A DNA stretch of 64,000 nt. Source: Formicincola oecophyllae. Lineage in GTDB: Bacteria > Pseudomonadota > Alphaproteobacteria > Acetobacterales > Acetobacteraceae. The notes beneath the pieces were generated by a model. That model saw only the letters and a program-made list of their open reading frames with translations, did not search any database and was not told the DNA's origin. Position numbers and translations under genes: made by a program. The stretch is taken from NCBI RefSeq assembly GCF_006542395.2, contig NZ_CP038231.1:682001-746000 (forward strand), written 5' to 3'. Shown here in pieces: positions 1 through 8,207 of the stretch (position 1 is the stretch's first letter; every line of letters begins with the position of its first letter).

Positions 1-441
1 CAAGGCCACCCACGCCCCCGTGATAGAGGCGCAACGCGTGCCGCCATCAGCGTTTAGAACGTCACAATCCACCGTGACGGAGCATTCGCCAAGCGCCTTC
101 AAATCAACCACTGCGCGCAGGGAACGCCCAATCAAGCGCTGGATTTCCTGTGTGCGGCCAGACTGCTTGCCCCGTGCGGCCTCACGCCGGCCACGGGTGT
201 GGGTGGCACGCGGCAACATGCCGTACTCGGCCGTCACCCAGCCCTGGCCCTGTCCGCGCAGCCAGCCTGGCACGCTCTCCTCCAGCGAGGCCACGCACAG
301 GACCTGCGTGCCCCCCACTGTGATGAGCGCTGACCCTTCAGCATGGTGCGCCACGCCTGTTTTGATGGCCACAGGGCGCTGCGCGTTGGCGGCACGGCCT
401 GAAGGGCGCTGGAAGGCAGGGGCGGAAGCGTTCTGGATCAT
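1..441 (-). CDS. rph: Ribonuclease PH, N-terminal part (cut by window edge)
   Basis: RNase PH trims the 3' ends of tRNA precursors by phosphorolysis in the cytoplasm. Translating the minus strand from an ATG at 441-439 gives 147 residues with no stop before the window edge. They carry family hallmarks: [17 protein letters not shown], the basic [15 protein letters not shown] segment and the [12 protein letters not shown] / ITGA stretch that shapes the phosphate and RNA site. A GAGGA ribosome site lies about 7 bases upstream of the ATG. The C-terminal third lies outside the window. The gene is divergent from mrcA; in related genomes rph often sits beside hrcA, which cannot be seen here. Identification is secure from the motifs. 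Confidence 0.93.
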   Translation of the reverse strand, partial: MIQNASAPAFQRPSGRAANAQRPVAIKTGVAHHAEGSALITVGGTQVLCVASLEESVPGWLRGQGQGWVTAEYGMLPRATHTRGRREAARGKQSGRTQEIQRLIGRSLRAVVDLKALGECSVTVDCDVLNADGGTRCASITGAWVAL

Positions 442-589
442 GGTTCGTCCTCAGTCATCGTGGTAGCGCCTGGGCGCGCCCTACATGGGCACTATGGCAC
501 AGCCCACCCTAACATTTGTTTCAGCTTTTACACTGCCCTTACCCTGTTCCCCCTAAGGCTTCGCTTATTTTAGCCCTTGCCAAGCCGCA

Positions 590-619
590 TTGCGCCGGGC
601 AGGTGGGCAATGGTATTCT
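590..619 (+). promoter_or_regulatory. Possible promoter for mrcA
   Basis: TTGCGC at 590-595 and TATTCT at 614-619 are 18 bases apart in the gap between divergent rph and mrcA. Each hexamer matches the sigma-70 consensus only partly, so this is a tentative call. The rest of the 290-base gap shows no gene I can support. Confidence 0.3.
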
Positions 620-731
620 TACAGCCCTTGCGCAGGTGGGGGCTGCCTTGGTGGCTGTGCCCCTGAGTTGCCGTGGCCGCGCCAAGGGGCGTGTCCCACA
701 CTAATGTTTCCACAGTCAGACGGGCCCAGGA

Positions 732-3329
732 ATGTCAGCACCAGCACCACGCAGGCCAGACCACCCCCCCGGCACCAGCCCGCGCGCCCGCCGCGTGCGC
801 CTAGCGCTGGCCACCGTGCTGAGCCTGGGCGTGCTGGGGACGGGCGCCGCCGCTTTGGCTGGCTGGGTGGGTTATGAGGGTCTGGAGGCCACACTGCCTG
901 ACGTCACCACCCTGCAGCATTACCACCCCCCCACCGTCAGCCGGGTTTACGCCAACAATGACGTGCTCATGGCGGAACTGGCCAAGGAACGGCGCATCTA
1001 CGTGCCCATAGCGGCCATCCCGCCCCTGGTGCGCAACGCATTCATCGCGGCTGAGGATCAGCATTTCTACACCCACCATGGCATCGACCCCGTGGCCATC
1101 ATGCGCGCTGGCCTGACGGACCTCGCTAACCGCCACGGCAAGCGCCCGCTTGGCGCCTCCACCATCACGCAGCAAGTGGCCAAGGGGATGCTGCTCAACG
1201 ACAACTCTCTAAGCTTGGCGCGCAAAGCCAAGGAGGCCCTGCTGGCGCTGCGCATTGAGCAGGCGCTGCCCAAGAACCGCATCTTGGAGATCTACCTGGA
1301 CGGCATCTACTTGGGCAACGGCACCTACGGTGTCCAGGCGGCGGCGCTGGGCTACTTCAACAAGCCCCTGGACCAGCTGGACGTGGCTGAGGCCGCCATG
1401 CTGGCCGCCATGCCCAAATCGCCAGCGCACTACAACCCCTTCTACCACCCTGAAGCCGCCAAGGAGCGCCGCGACTGGGTGATTGACCGCATGGAGGAGA
1501 CGGGCGCTATTACCCCAGCGCAGGCGGAAGCCGCCAAGGCGGAGCCACTGCCCACCACCGGCCATGGCGCCCGCAGGGGCCCGCTGCCTGATTCAGAGTG
1601 GTTCTCCGAGGATGTCCGCCGCGACTTGATTGAGCATTTCGGTGCAGCCAACGCCCTGCAAGGGGGCCTGGACGTCCACACCAGCATGGAGCCGGCCCTG
1701 CAGCACATTGTCACGCGCGCCCTGCGCCAAGGCCTTGTGCAGTATGACCGCAGCAACAATGCCTGGCGCGGCAGTCTGGGGCAGCTAGACAACGCTGAGG
1801 CCTGGCCGGAAATGCTGGCCGACAAGCGCTACGCCGCCGCCCACACGCCTGTCACCATGCCTGATGAATGGCGCCTGGCCGCCGTCATCACCAGCCCTGC
1901 CGGCCCCCACCGCCCCGCCCGCGTGGGCTGGCTGGAGGATGGCGCCCCCCGCACAGGGCTGCTGCGCCCTGGCGATGCCCACTGGGCGCGCTTCCATCCC
2001 CTGCGCCCTGGCGACCTGGTGATGATTGAGCCCCAGAAGGATGGCGAAGCTGCCCTGCAGCAACTTCCCCAGGTGGAGGGCGCTGCCGTTGTGATGGAGG
2101 CACGCACGGGGCGCGTCCTGGCCATGACGGGTGGCTGGTCCTTCAGGGCAAGCCAGTTCAACCGCGTTACCCAGGCGCTGCGCCAGCCTGGCTCCTCCTT
2201 CAAGCCGCTGATCTACCTAGAGGCCATGGACGAGGGCATCTCCCCCTCCCAGAAGTTCCAGGATGGCCCCATTTCCTTCGGCGATTGGCACCCCCAGAAC
2301 TACGAACACAACAACTGGGGCCCCACCACACTGCATGACGCCCTGCGCGAAAGCCGCAACCTGGTGACCATCCGCCTGGCGGCGCACCTTGGCATGAAGA
2401 AGGTCATCGACATCGCCGAGCGTTCAGGCATGGTCAACAACATGCCCCCTTATCTGCCAGCTGCCCTGGGCGCGGTGGAAACGACCGTCCTCAAAGAGGC
2501 CGCGGCCTACGCCGCCATGGCCAATGGCGGCCACCGCATCACCCCCAGCCTTGTTGACTACATCGAAGGGCCTGACGGCAGCATCATCTCCCGCGCCACC
2601 CCCATCGTCCTTGGCCAAGCTCCCACCACGCAGGACAACATGGAAGGCCTGCCCACGCTGGAAAACACCACACCCCAGCTGGCTAGCCCCCAGGCCGCCT
2701 ACCAAATCGCCACTATGATGAAGGACGTTATCGTCCATGGAACGGGGCGCATCGCAGGCGCCGGCATCAACCAGCCCATCGGCGGCAAAACAGGCACCAG
2801 CCAGGATTACCGCGATGCTTGGTTCGCCGGCTACTCGCCTGAAATCGTCACGGTTGTCTGGGTGGGCTATGACACGCCGCGCTCCCTTGGCAAGCGCGAG
2901 ACTGGCGGCCGCGTGGCGGGGCCCATCTGGAACACCATCATGAAGGCCGCCTTGGCGGAACGCCGCCCGCTTGACTTCGCCCAACCTGAAGGAGTGCACC
3001 TGTTTCATTACGACACAGGGCGCATCCCGGCTGTGGACGCCTTCCTGGACGACCAGTACCCAGGCGCCAGCGGCTCCCTGGCTGTGCCGCATGAGAAGGT
3101 GGCCATCGAAGCTGGCGAGGGTGGGCAGCTTGTCCCTGGCTCTGAGGAAGACATGGATGACGCCCCCTCCACCTCAGCCAGCGCGGAGGGCGCGCCGAAC
3201 TTCCCAAGCCTGGCCCCCAATGACGCTGGCGCCAACAGCCCTTATCCAACCTCCATCCCTGAAAGCCGCTCCACCACAGCGCCAGAGGAAGAGCAAGACG
3301 CCAACATTGGTGTGGGCGGCCTTTACTAA
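732..3329 (+). CDS. mrcA: Penicillin-binding protein 1A (bifunctional murein synthase)
   Basis: Class A PBP of 865 residues that polymerises and cross-links peptidoglycan at the outer face of the inner membrane. A cytoplasmic Arg/Pro-rich tail and one membrane helix (about residues 22-45) precede the glycosyltransferase domain, with EDQHFYTHHG at 108-117 and GASTITQQ at 141-148. The transpeptidase domain has all three penicilloyl motifs: S488-S-F-K491, S541-R-N543 and K686-T-G688. The C-terminus is a low-complexity Ser/Pro/Glu tail. Position immediately before prfB is common in alphaproteobacteria. The annotated ATG has only a very close AGGA upstream, so the exact start is less sure than the function. 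Confidence 0.95.
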   Translation: MSAPAPRRPDHPPGTSPRARRVRLALATVLSLGVLGTGAAALAGWVGYEGLEATLPDVTTLQHYHPPTVSRVYANNDVLMAELAKERRIYVPIAAIPPLVRNAFIAAEDQHFYTHHGIDPVAIMRAGLTDLANRHGKRPLGASTITQQVAKGMLLNDNSLSLARKAKEALLALRIEQALPKNRILEIYLDGIYLGNGTYGVQAAALGYFNKPLDQLDVAEAAMLAAMPKSPAHYNPFYHPEAAKERRDWVIDRMEETGAITPAQAEAAKAEPLPTTGHGARRGPLPDSEWFSEDVRRDLIEHFGAANALQGGLDVHTSMEPALQHIVTRALRQGLVQYDRSNNAWRGSLGQLDNAEAWPEMLADKRYAAAHTPVTMPDEWRLAAVITSPAGPHRPARVGWLEDGAPRTGLLRPGDAHWARFHPLRPGDLVMIEPQKDGEAALQQLPQVEGAAVVMEARTGRVLAMTGGWSFRASQFNRVTQALRQPGSSFKPLIYLEAMDEGISPSQKFQDGPISFGDWHPQNYEHNNWGPTTLHDALRESRNLVTIRLAAHLGMKKVIDIAERSGMVNNMPPYLPAALGAVETTVLKEAAAYAAMANGGHRITPSLVDYIEGPDGSIISRATPIVLGQAPTTQDNMEGLPTLENTTPQLASPQAAYQIATMMKDVIVHGTGRIAGAGINQPIGGKTGTSQDYRDAWFAGYSPEIVTVVWVGYDTPRSLGKRETGGRVAGPIWNTIMKAALAERRPLDFAQPEGVHLFHYDTGRIPAVDAFLDDQYPGASGSLAVPHEKVAIEAGEGGQLVPGSEEDMDDAPSTSASAEGAPNFPSLAPNDAGANSPYPTSIPESRSTTAPEEEQDANIGVGGLY

Positions 3330-3390
3330 GGAGCCCACAGCCACGCTTGGGGCCGCTGCCTCTGGCAACTAGCCCTGTGTTTTCATCCTT

Positions 3391-3411
3391 TGTCACCCAC
3401 CATGGGTGACA
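3391..3411. repeat. Perfect 9-bp inverted repeat between mrcA and prfB
   Basis: TGTCACCCA and TGGGTGACA flank a 3-base loop. No T-run follows on either strand, so it is not a typical intrinsic terminator. It could be an mRNA 3'-end hairpin or a binding site. Confidence 0.5.
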
Positions 3412-3544
3412 GGGGGCGGCCAAGGCAGTATCAAGGGACAGCTTTCCAGCGCCAGCTGGCAATCCGCTGGGGTGCCCGCCACACCAGTGCCGCCATGGAC
3501 TGGCTTTGCCCACGCCTTCCACCCCTTCAGGGAGTTGACCGTTC

Positions 3545-4675
3545 ATGTCCGCCGAGACAGAAGCCCTCGCCCAAAGCATCGACCAGTCCCTTGCCCTGCT
3601 TAGGCGCCATTTGGACTGGGATGTGGCGACAACGCGCCTGGCGGAGTTGACAGCCCTTTCAGAAGATCCCGATTTGTGGAACGACAGCGAGCGGGCCCAG
3701 AAAATCACCCGTGAACGCTCCATGCTGGCCAACAAGATTGAAGGCGTCCAGCACATTGAAACCACCCTGAAGGACACGCTTGAACTGGTGGAACTGGCCG
3801 AGATGGAGCAGGACGCCGACACCATGGCGGACTGCATGGCCACCCTGCAGGAACTTCAGGCAGATGCCGCCAAGCGTGAACTGGAAAGCCTGCTTTCAGG
3901 GGAGGCGGACAGCAACGACTGCTACCTGGAGGTCAACGCGGGCGCTGGTGGCACGGAAGCCCAGGACTGGGCGGAAATGCTCCTGCGCATGTACACCCGC
4001 TGGGCTGAACAGCATGGCTACAAAGTGGCGATGATGGAAAACAGCGCTGGCGAGCAGGCGGGCCTGAAGTCAGCCACTATCCAGGTCACCGGCCCCAACG
4101 CCTATGGCTGGCTGAAAACGGAGGCAGGCGTGCACCGGCTTGTGCGCATCTCCCCCTTTGACGCGGCGGCGCGGCGCCAGACTTCCTTTGCCAGCGTCTG
4201 GGTCTACCCCGTGATTGACGATTCTATTGAGATCGAGATCAATCCAGCCGACCTGCGCGTTGACACTTACCGCGCCTCTGGGGCTGGCGGTCAGCACATC
4301 AACAAAACTGATTCAGCCATCCGCATCACCCATGAGCCGACAGGCATTGTGGTTTCCTGCCAGACTGACCGCTCCCAGCACCGCAACCGCGCAACGGCCA
4401 TGGAAATGCTGCGCGCCCGCCTCTACGAAGCTGAGCTCCAGAAGCGCGAAGCTGAATCAGCGGCCCTGGAAGCCAGCAAAACGGACATCGGCTGGGGCCA
4501 CCAGATCCGTTCCTACGTGCTGGCGCCTTACCAGCTGGTCAAGGACCTCCGCACCAATGTGGAGAAAACCAACCCTGGCGCCGTTCTGGATGGCGACCTG
4601 GACGACTTCATGGGCGCCTCCCTGGCGCAGCGCGTCTCCGCCACGCGCTCTGAAGCCTCCGCTCAAGCACAGTAA
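3545..4675 (+). CDS. prfB: Peptide chain release factor 2
   Basis: RF2 reads UGA and UAA stop codons on the ribosome and triggers peptidyl-tRNA hydrolysis. The 376-residue protein has the SPF codon-recognition tripeptide ([14 protein letters not shown]) that separates RF2 from RF1, and the catalytic GGQ in [19 protein letters not shown]. The whole gene is one uninterrupted frame starting [19 protein letters not shown], so the autoregulatory +1 frameshift near codon 25 known from E. coli prfB is absent. It probably has its own promoter in the 215-base gap after mrcA. Confidence 0.97.
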   Translation: MSAETEALAQSIDQSLALLRRHLDWDVATTRLAELTALSEDPDLWNDSERAQKITRERSMLANKIEGVQHIETTLKDTLELVELAEMEQDADTMADCMATLQELQADAAKRELESLLSGEADSNDCYLEVNAGAGGTEAQDWAEMLLRMYTRWAEQHGYKVAMMENSAGEQAGLKSATIQVTGPNAYGWLKTEAGVHRLVRISPFDAAARRQTSFASVWVYPVIDDSIEIEINPADLRVDTYRASGAGGQHINKTDSAIRITHEPTGIVVSCQTDRSQHRNRATAMEMLRARLYEAELQKREAESAALEASKTDIGWGHQIRSYVLAPYQLVKDLRTNVEKTNPGAVLDGDLDDFMGASLAQRVSATRSEASAQAQ

Positions 4676-4804
4676 AAGCCTTGAGACGACCAAAGCCCCC
4701 CTCATGGTTCGACCCTTCGAAACGTGGGGTTTCAAGGATGGCAACGCTTTTGCCCATATTAGATTAAGCTAACCTTGGCCAAGCTGTACGTGCAGAAGTA
4801 GCTA

Positions 4805-4822
4805 TCAGTTAATTCAGTTAAT
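4805..4822 (+). repeat. Perfect tandem 9-base repeat upstream of the tonB operon
   Basis: TCAGTTAAT occurs twice, head to tail, about 48 bases upstream of a TTGACA box. Direct repeats at this distance are typical of activator sites. The binding protein is unknown; it does not resemble a classical Fur box. Confidence 0.6.
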
Positions 4823-4869
4823 CCATTTCATTGCACAAGCGTTATGCAAGCCATCACAATGATAGTGGC

Positions 4870-4898
4870 TTGACAGTATGGGGGAAGGTTGGGGCAAT
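4870..4898 (+). promoter_or_regulatory. Likely promoter of the tonB operon
   Basis: A perfect TTGACA at 4870-4875 is followed after 17 bases by GGCAAT, a weak -10. The -35 box overlaps the right arm of the AAGCCA/TGGCTT inverted repeat (4848-4853 and 4866-4871), where a repressor could act. The leader to tonB would be about 215 bases. Confidence 0.45.
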
Positions 4899-5119
4899 CT
4901 TGTTGTTCAGGGGCAGGAAGCTTTTCCCAACGCTGTACAAAGCCCGTTCAACCCATCTCTTTAAAGGTGGTTGAAGGGTTCATGTGGGGCGTTTGGCAAC
5001 CCTTCCCACCCCACGGCCTGACATCAGGCCGGTTTGTCCGCAACGCCGACTGGGCTGTTGCGCCCCCTTCCCCTTAGGGTAGCGGGGCGCAGCAGTTGAA
5101 GCGGGGAGAGAGCCCTTAC

Positions 5120-5851
5120 ATGCACAGCAGCTATCTCGCCATACAGCAGCGCAAGCCCGTTGACTACGTCATTGCCGTGGCTGTGGCGGCGTTGGCGCTG
5201 GTGATCGTGATCCTTGGTTTGGGGGAGCGGGAGGTCGAAACCATCGAACCTGCCCACCCCCCCATTGAAACGCGCATCATCCAGCAGGCCCCTGCCACGA
5301 AGCAGGCAGCGCCACCGCCGCCGCCACCAGCCATGGTGGAACCCCCAGCAGCACCTTTCGTGCCGCCGCCCAAGATTGCGCCACCGCCACCGCCGCGGGC
5401 CATTCAGCATGTCAGCCATGAAAAGCCGCCCAAGGTCAAAACGCAGACCAAGCTGAAACCCAAGGCCAAAACGGTGAGCAAAGCGGCCTCGGCCTCATCC
5501 TCCTCAGACAGCGCAGGCAAGCACAGCAACAGCGCATCCGGCACGCCCGGCGGCGCTGCCGGCGACCACTCCGCTGGTGCCGTGCCCATCAACAATGTGC
5601 GCCCTGATTACCCTGATGAGGCCCAGGAGGAGAACCGCGAGGGCACCGTGACCGCCTCCTGCGACATCAGTGCCACGGGCAAGCCCATGCACTGCCGCAT
5701 CCTGAGCGTGAAGGGGGGGCGTGACTTCGCTGACAGCGCCATGGAATTCCTGGAGCATTCCGGTGTGCGCTACCAGCCAGCCATATCCAACGGGCAGCCT
5801 GTGGTGGAGCACAACCACGTGCTGCACCTTGATTACACCCTTGATGACTGA
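5120..5851 (+). CDS. tonB: TonB energy-transducing protein
   Basis: TonB couples proton-motive force from ExbB-ExbD to outer-membrane receptors. The 243-residue product has an N-terminal membrane anchor (about residues 14-35), a long Pro-rich periplasmic spacer with runs of prolines and Lys-Pro repeats (about 45-115), a Ser/Gly-rich linker, and a C-terminal TonB fold with VRPDYPDEAQEENREG. An upstream in-frame TTG exists at 5096, but the ATG at 5120 has a GGGGAGAG site 10 bases ahead and is preferred. Two cysteines 14 residues apart in the C-terminal domain are unusual. It leads an operon with exbB and two exbD genes. Confidence 0.93.
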   Translation: MHSSYLAIQQRKPVDYVIAVAVAALALVIVILGLGEREVETIEPAHPPIETRIIQQAPATKQAAPPPPPPAMVEPPAAPFVPPPKIAPPPPPRAIQHVSHEKPPKVKTQTKLKPKAKTVSKAASASSSSDSAGKHSNSASGTPGGAAGDHSAGAVPINNVRPDYPDEAQEENREGTVTASCDISATGKPMHCRILSVKGGRDFADSAMEFLEHSGVRYQPAISNGQPVVEHNHVLHLDYTLDD

Positions 5852-5905
5852 TGAACGATGACTGAACTGATGGCTGCGGCCATCCAAGCCAAGGAAGTAC
5901 CAACC

Positions 5906-6055
5906 ATGCGCACTGACCTTTCATCCCACCTGCAAACCCTGACCTGCCCACACGGCATGATGCAGTCTGGCATGATGGGCGGTGCCATGATGGGCAGCCA
6001 GCAGCCCTCAGCCACGGCCATCAAAACTGTGCCCGTTTCATCCACCCACGCTTGA
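5906..6055 (+). CDS. Possible 49-residue Met-rich peptide in the tonB operon
   Basis: I do not recognise this frame. It starts at an ATG with AAGGAAG 8 bases upstream and ends 53 bases before the exbB start. The middle reads CPHGMMQSGMMGGAMMG: three Met-Met pairs with a Cys and a His, a pattern seen in copper- or heme-handling peptides. There is no signal peptide or membrane helix. It lies in the only sizeable gap of the tonB-exbB-exbD run. It could equally be untranslated leader; an overlapping start at 5858 lacks a ribosome site. Existence is an inference from the ribosome site and composition. Confidence 0.35.
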   Translation: MRTDLSSHLQTLTCPHGMMQSGMMGGAMMGSQQPSATAIKTVPVSSTHA

Positions 6056-6108
6056 ACCGCTTCACATTTCCAGGCCATTGGCCTGACCACAAACCAGGAA
6101 ACAGCGCC

Positions 6109-7242
6109 GTGACAGAACCTCACCACGCCAGCCCAGCCTCATTCTTCGCCGCACCAGCCCGCGCGGGCGGCTGGCTCAAACGCACCCTTGCCAGCAGCAG
6201 CGCGCTGGTGATGGCGGCTGCCCTCTCCACGCTGGCCCTCCTGCCGATGGCGCCAGCAGCCCATGCGCAAGCCGCAGCCCAGAACATCCCTGGCATGGTG
6301 ATGAGTGGCGTCACCCCACCGCCAGGTGCTGCGGCCGTTCCCACAAGCCCTGCTGCCCCCGTAGCCCCACCGCCAGCTGCGCCCACCAGCGCTGCAGCGC
6401 CGGCTTCCCCTGCCCAAAGCGTGCCCGTCACCCCACTGGCGCCCCATGGCCAGGCTCCAGCCGCCACCACAACAGCCAATCCTTATGGCCTGGCGGCCCT
6501 TTGGCACAATGGCGACATCATCGCTCGTTCCGTGCTGATTATCATGGCCATTATGTCAGCAGGGTCCTGGATCATCATCGCGTTGAAGTTCCTGGAGCAA
6601 TCACGCCTTTTCAAGGCTGCGCGTGTCGTCACGCGCTCCTTCTGGGAGCAGCCGTCCATCCAGGCTGGCACGCGCTCGCTCTCAGCTGATTCGCCATTCC
6701 GCTACATCGCTGAAACCGGCATCGTGGCGGCGGAGCACCATGAAGGCTCCATGCTCAACACCATTGACCTGCCCACCTGGACGAGCCTTTCCATTCAGCG
6801 CGCTGTCGATACCATCCAAGGGCGGCTTTCCAGCGGGTTGGCCTTTTTGGGGACGGTCGGTTCCACATCGCCTTTCATAGGTCTGTTTGGCACGGTGTGG
6901 GGTATTTACCATGCCCTGACGGCCATCGGCATTGCTGGTCAGGCCTCCATCGACAAAGTGGCTGGCCCAGTGGGTGAATCACTCATCATGACGGCCATCG
7001 GGCTGGCCACCGCCGTGCCGGCGGTGCTGGGCTACAACCTGCTGGTGCGGCGCAACAAGGGGTGCATGGACTTGGTCCGCAACTTCGCCGCTGACATCCA
7101 ATCCGTCCTGATTGGCGGCATCCGCCATGGCGTTGTAGCCCAGGCCCGCCGCGCTGACGATCAGGGCGCTGAGCAGCTTGAAGCCGAGAATAGGAAAGAC
7201 GCCGCCTACCCAACCACCGCAACCACCAATGACAGGGTGTGA
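6109..7242 (+). CDS. exbB: ExbB proton-channel subunit (MotA/TolQ/ExbB family)
   Basis: ExbB forms the inner-membrane motor with ExbD that drives TonB. The product has 377 residues and a cleavable signal peptide ending near AHAQA, then a Pro/Ala-rich periplasmic segment (about 50-130). Three membrane spans typical of the family follow, around IIARSVLIIMAIMSAGSWII, the FLGTVGSTSPFIGLFGTVWG region and ESLIMTAIGLATAVPAVLGY. A TTG at 6052 would lengthen the protein, but the GTG at 6109 has AGGAA nine bases ahead and begins a well-formed signal peptide. It precedes exbD by 3 bases. Confidence 0.92.
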   Translation: MTEPHHASPASFFAAPARAGGWLKRTLASSSALVMAAALSTLALLPMAPAAHAQAAAQNIPGMVMSGVTPPPGAAAVPTSPAAPVAPPPAAPTSAAAPASPAQSVPVTPLAPHGQAPAATTTANPYGLAALWHNGDIIARSVLIIMAIMSAGSWIIIALKFLEQSRLFKAARVVTRSFWEQPSIQAGTRSLSADSPFRYIAETGIVAAEHHEGSMLNTIDLPTWTSLSIQRAVDTIQGRLSSGLAFLGTVGSTSPFIGLFGTVWGIYHALTAIGIAGQASIDKVAGPVGESLIMTAIGLATAVPAVLGYNLLVRRNKGCMDLVRNFAADIQSVLIGGIRHGVVAQARRADDQGAEQLEAENRKDAAYPTTATTNDRV

Positions 7243-7245
7243 ACC

Positions 7246-7665
7246 ATGGCCATCACAACTGGCGGCGGCGAGAACGACAGTGACATGATATCGGCCATCA
7301 ACATTACGCCCCTGGTGGATGTGATGTTGGTGCTGCTGATTATCTTCCTCATCACTATTCCAGTCGCCACCCATTCTGTGAAGGTGAAGCTGCCTGTCGA
7401 CCTCGACCAGCCCACCAAGACCAAGCCGGGCACGCTGGTTCTGGCCGTCACGGCGGATGGGCGCATGTGGTGGAACACCCAACCTGTGGAGAACAGGGCT
7501 GACCTTCTGGAGCACCTAGAGGACCTGGCCAGGCAGAAGCCGCAGCCACAGGTTCAGATTAGGGGCGACAAGGACGCCAAGTACACCTCCATTGGGGCCA
7601 TTGTGGCTGCCTGCCAGCAAGCAGGGTTGAGCCACGTGGATTTCATCACTGAGAAGCCCCGCTGA
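7246..7665 (+). CDS. exbD: ExbD, first copy
   Basis: Biopolymer transport protein of 139 residues: a short cytoplasmic tail, one membrane helix and a periplasmic domain. The helix begins INITPLVDVMLVLLIIFLIT; the Asp in PLVDVML is the conserved proton-carrying residue of the ExbD/TolR family. The gene starts 3 bases after exbB stops, so translation is probably coupled. It differs clearly from the second ExbD downstream (KVKLPVDLDQ against GLDLPQGNPP after the helix), so the two are old paralogues and not a recent duplication. Confidence 0.92.
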   Translation: MAITTGGGENDSDMISAINITPLVDVMLVLLIIFLITIPVATHSVKVKLPVDLDQPTKTKPGTLVLAVTADGRMWWNTQPVENRADLLEHLEDLARQKPQPQVQIRGDKDAKYTSIGAIVAACQQAGLSHVDFITEKPR

Positions 7666-7735
7666 CCTTGCTGAACGCAACATCCAGGCCCTTTCTTGCA
7701 AGGGTCTGCCATCAGCCTGAATTGGGAGACACGCC

Positions 7736-8194
7736 ATGGCCGCGCCGCTGGGCAGTCAGAGCACGGATGATGATGAAGGCATTGTAGACATCAACACCAC
7801 GCCCCTGATTGACGTGATGCTGGTATTGCTGATCATGCTGATCATCACCATTCCTTTGAAAACCGAATCCGTGGGGCTGGATCTACCCCAAGGCAACCCG
7901 CCACCACCCATCCACCCCCCTGCTGTAGCCACAGTCGCCATTGGCTATGATGACGCCATCACCTGGAATGGGGAGGCAGTCCCTGATGAAGCCCAGCTTG
8001 TGGCGCGGCTGCGGGAAGCGGCGGCCACCCAAGGCACAGCAGACCCGGTGGAGCTCCACCTGCAGCCAGACCGCTTAGCTGGCTACAAAACTGTGGCCCA
8101 TGTCCTAGCAGACGCTCAGAGGCTGGGGGTGAACCGCATTGGCATTATTGGGCTGGAGCAATTCATGCCAGATAACGCCAAAAACGGCCAATGA
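7736..8194 (+). CDS. exbD: ExbD, second copy
   Basis: A second ExbD/TolR-family protein, 152 residues, in the same operon. The helix reads INTTPLIDVMLVLLIMLIIT with the conserved Asp. The periplasmic part has a PPPPIHPP segment absent from the first copy. A GGGAG ribosome site precedes the ATG. TonB systems with two ExbD proteins are known in plant-associated Xanthomonas, where the second has a specialised role; whether that applies here is untested. A weak hairpin fills the 70-base gap after the first exbD. Confidence 0.92.
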   Translation: MAAPLGSQSTDDDEGIVDINTTPLIDVMLVLLIMLIITIPLKTESVGLDLPQGNPPPPIHPPAVATVAIGYDDAITWNGEAVPDEAQLVARLREAAATQGTADPVELHLQPDRLAGYKTVAHVLADAQRLGVNRIGIIGLEQFMPDNAKNGQ

Positions 8195-8207
8195 CAGGGA
8201 ACGCACC

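Larger units (their letters stand above)
4676..5119. other. Gap between prfB and tonB (444 bases), probable regulatory region
   Basis: No gene is supported here. The segment is markedly more AT-rich between about 4750 and 4875 than its surroundings. It holds a 9-base tandem repeat (4805-4822), an inverted repeat AAGCCA/TGGCTT (4848-4871), a consensus -35 box (4870-4875) and a 7-bp hairpin CGGCCTG/CAGGCCG at 5014-5031 in the presumed tonB leader. Confidence 0.6.

Noticed and set aside
2938-3843. A 301-codon minus-strand frame spanning the mrcA-prfB junction
   Set aside because: Overlaps two verified genes in antisense and shows Trp/Arg/Gly-rich composition.
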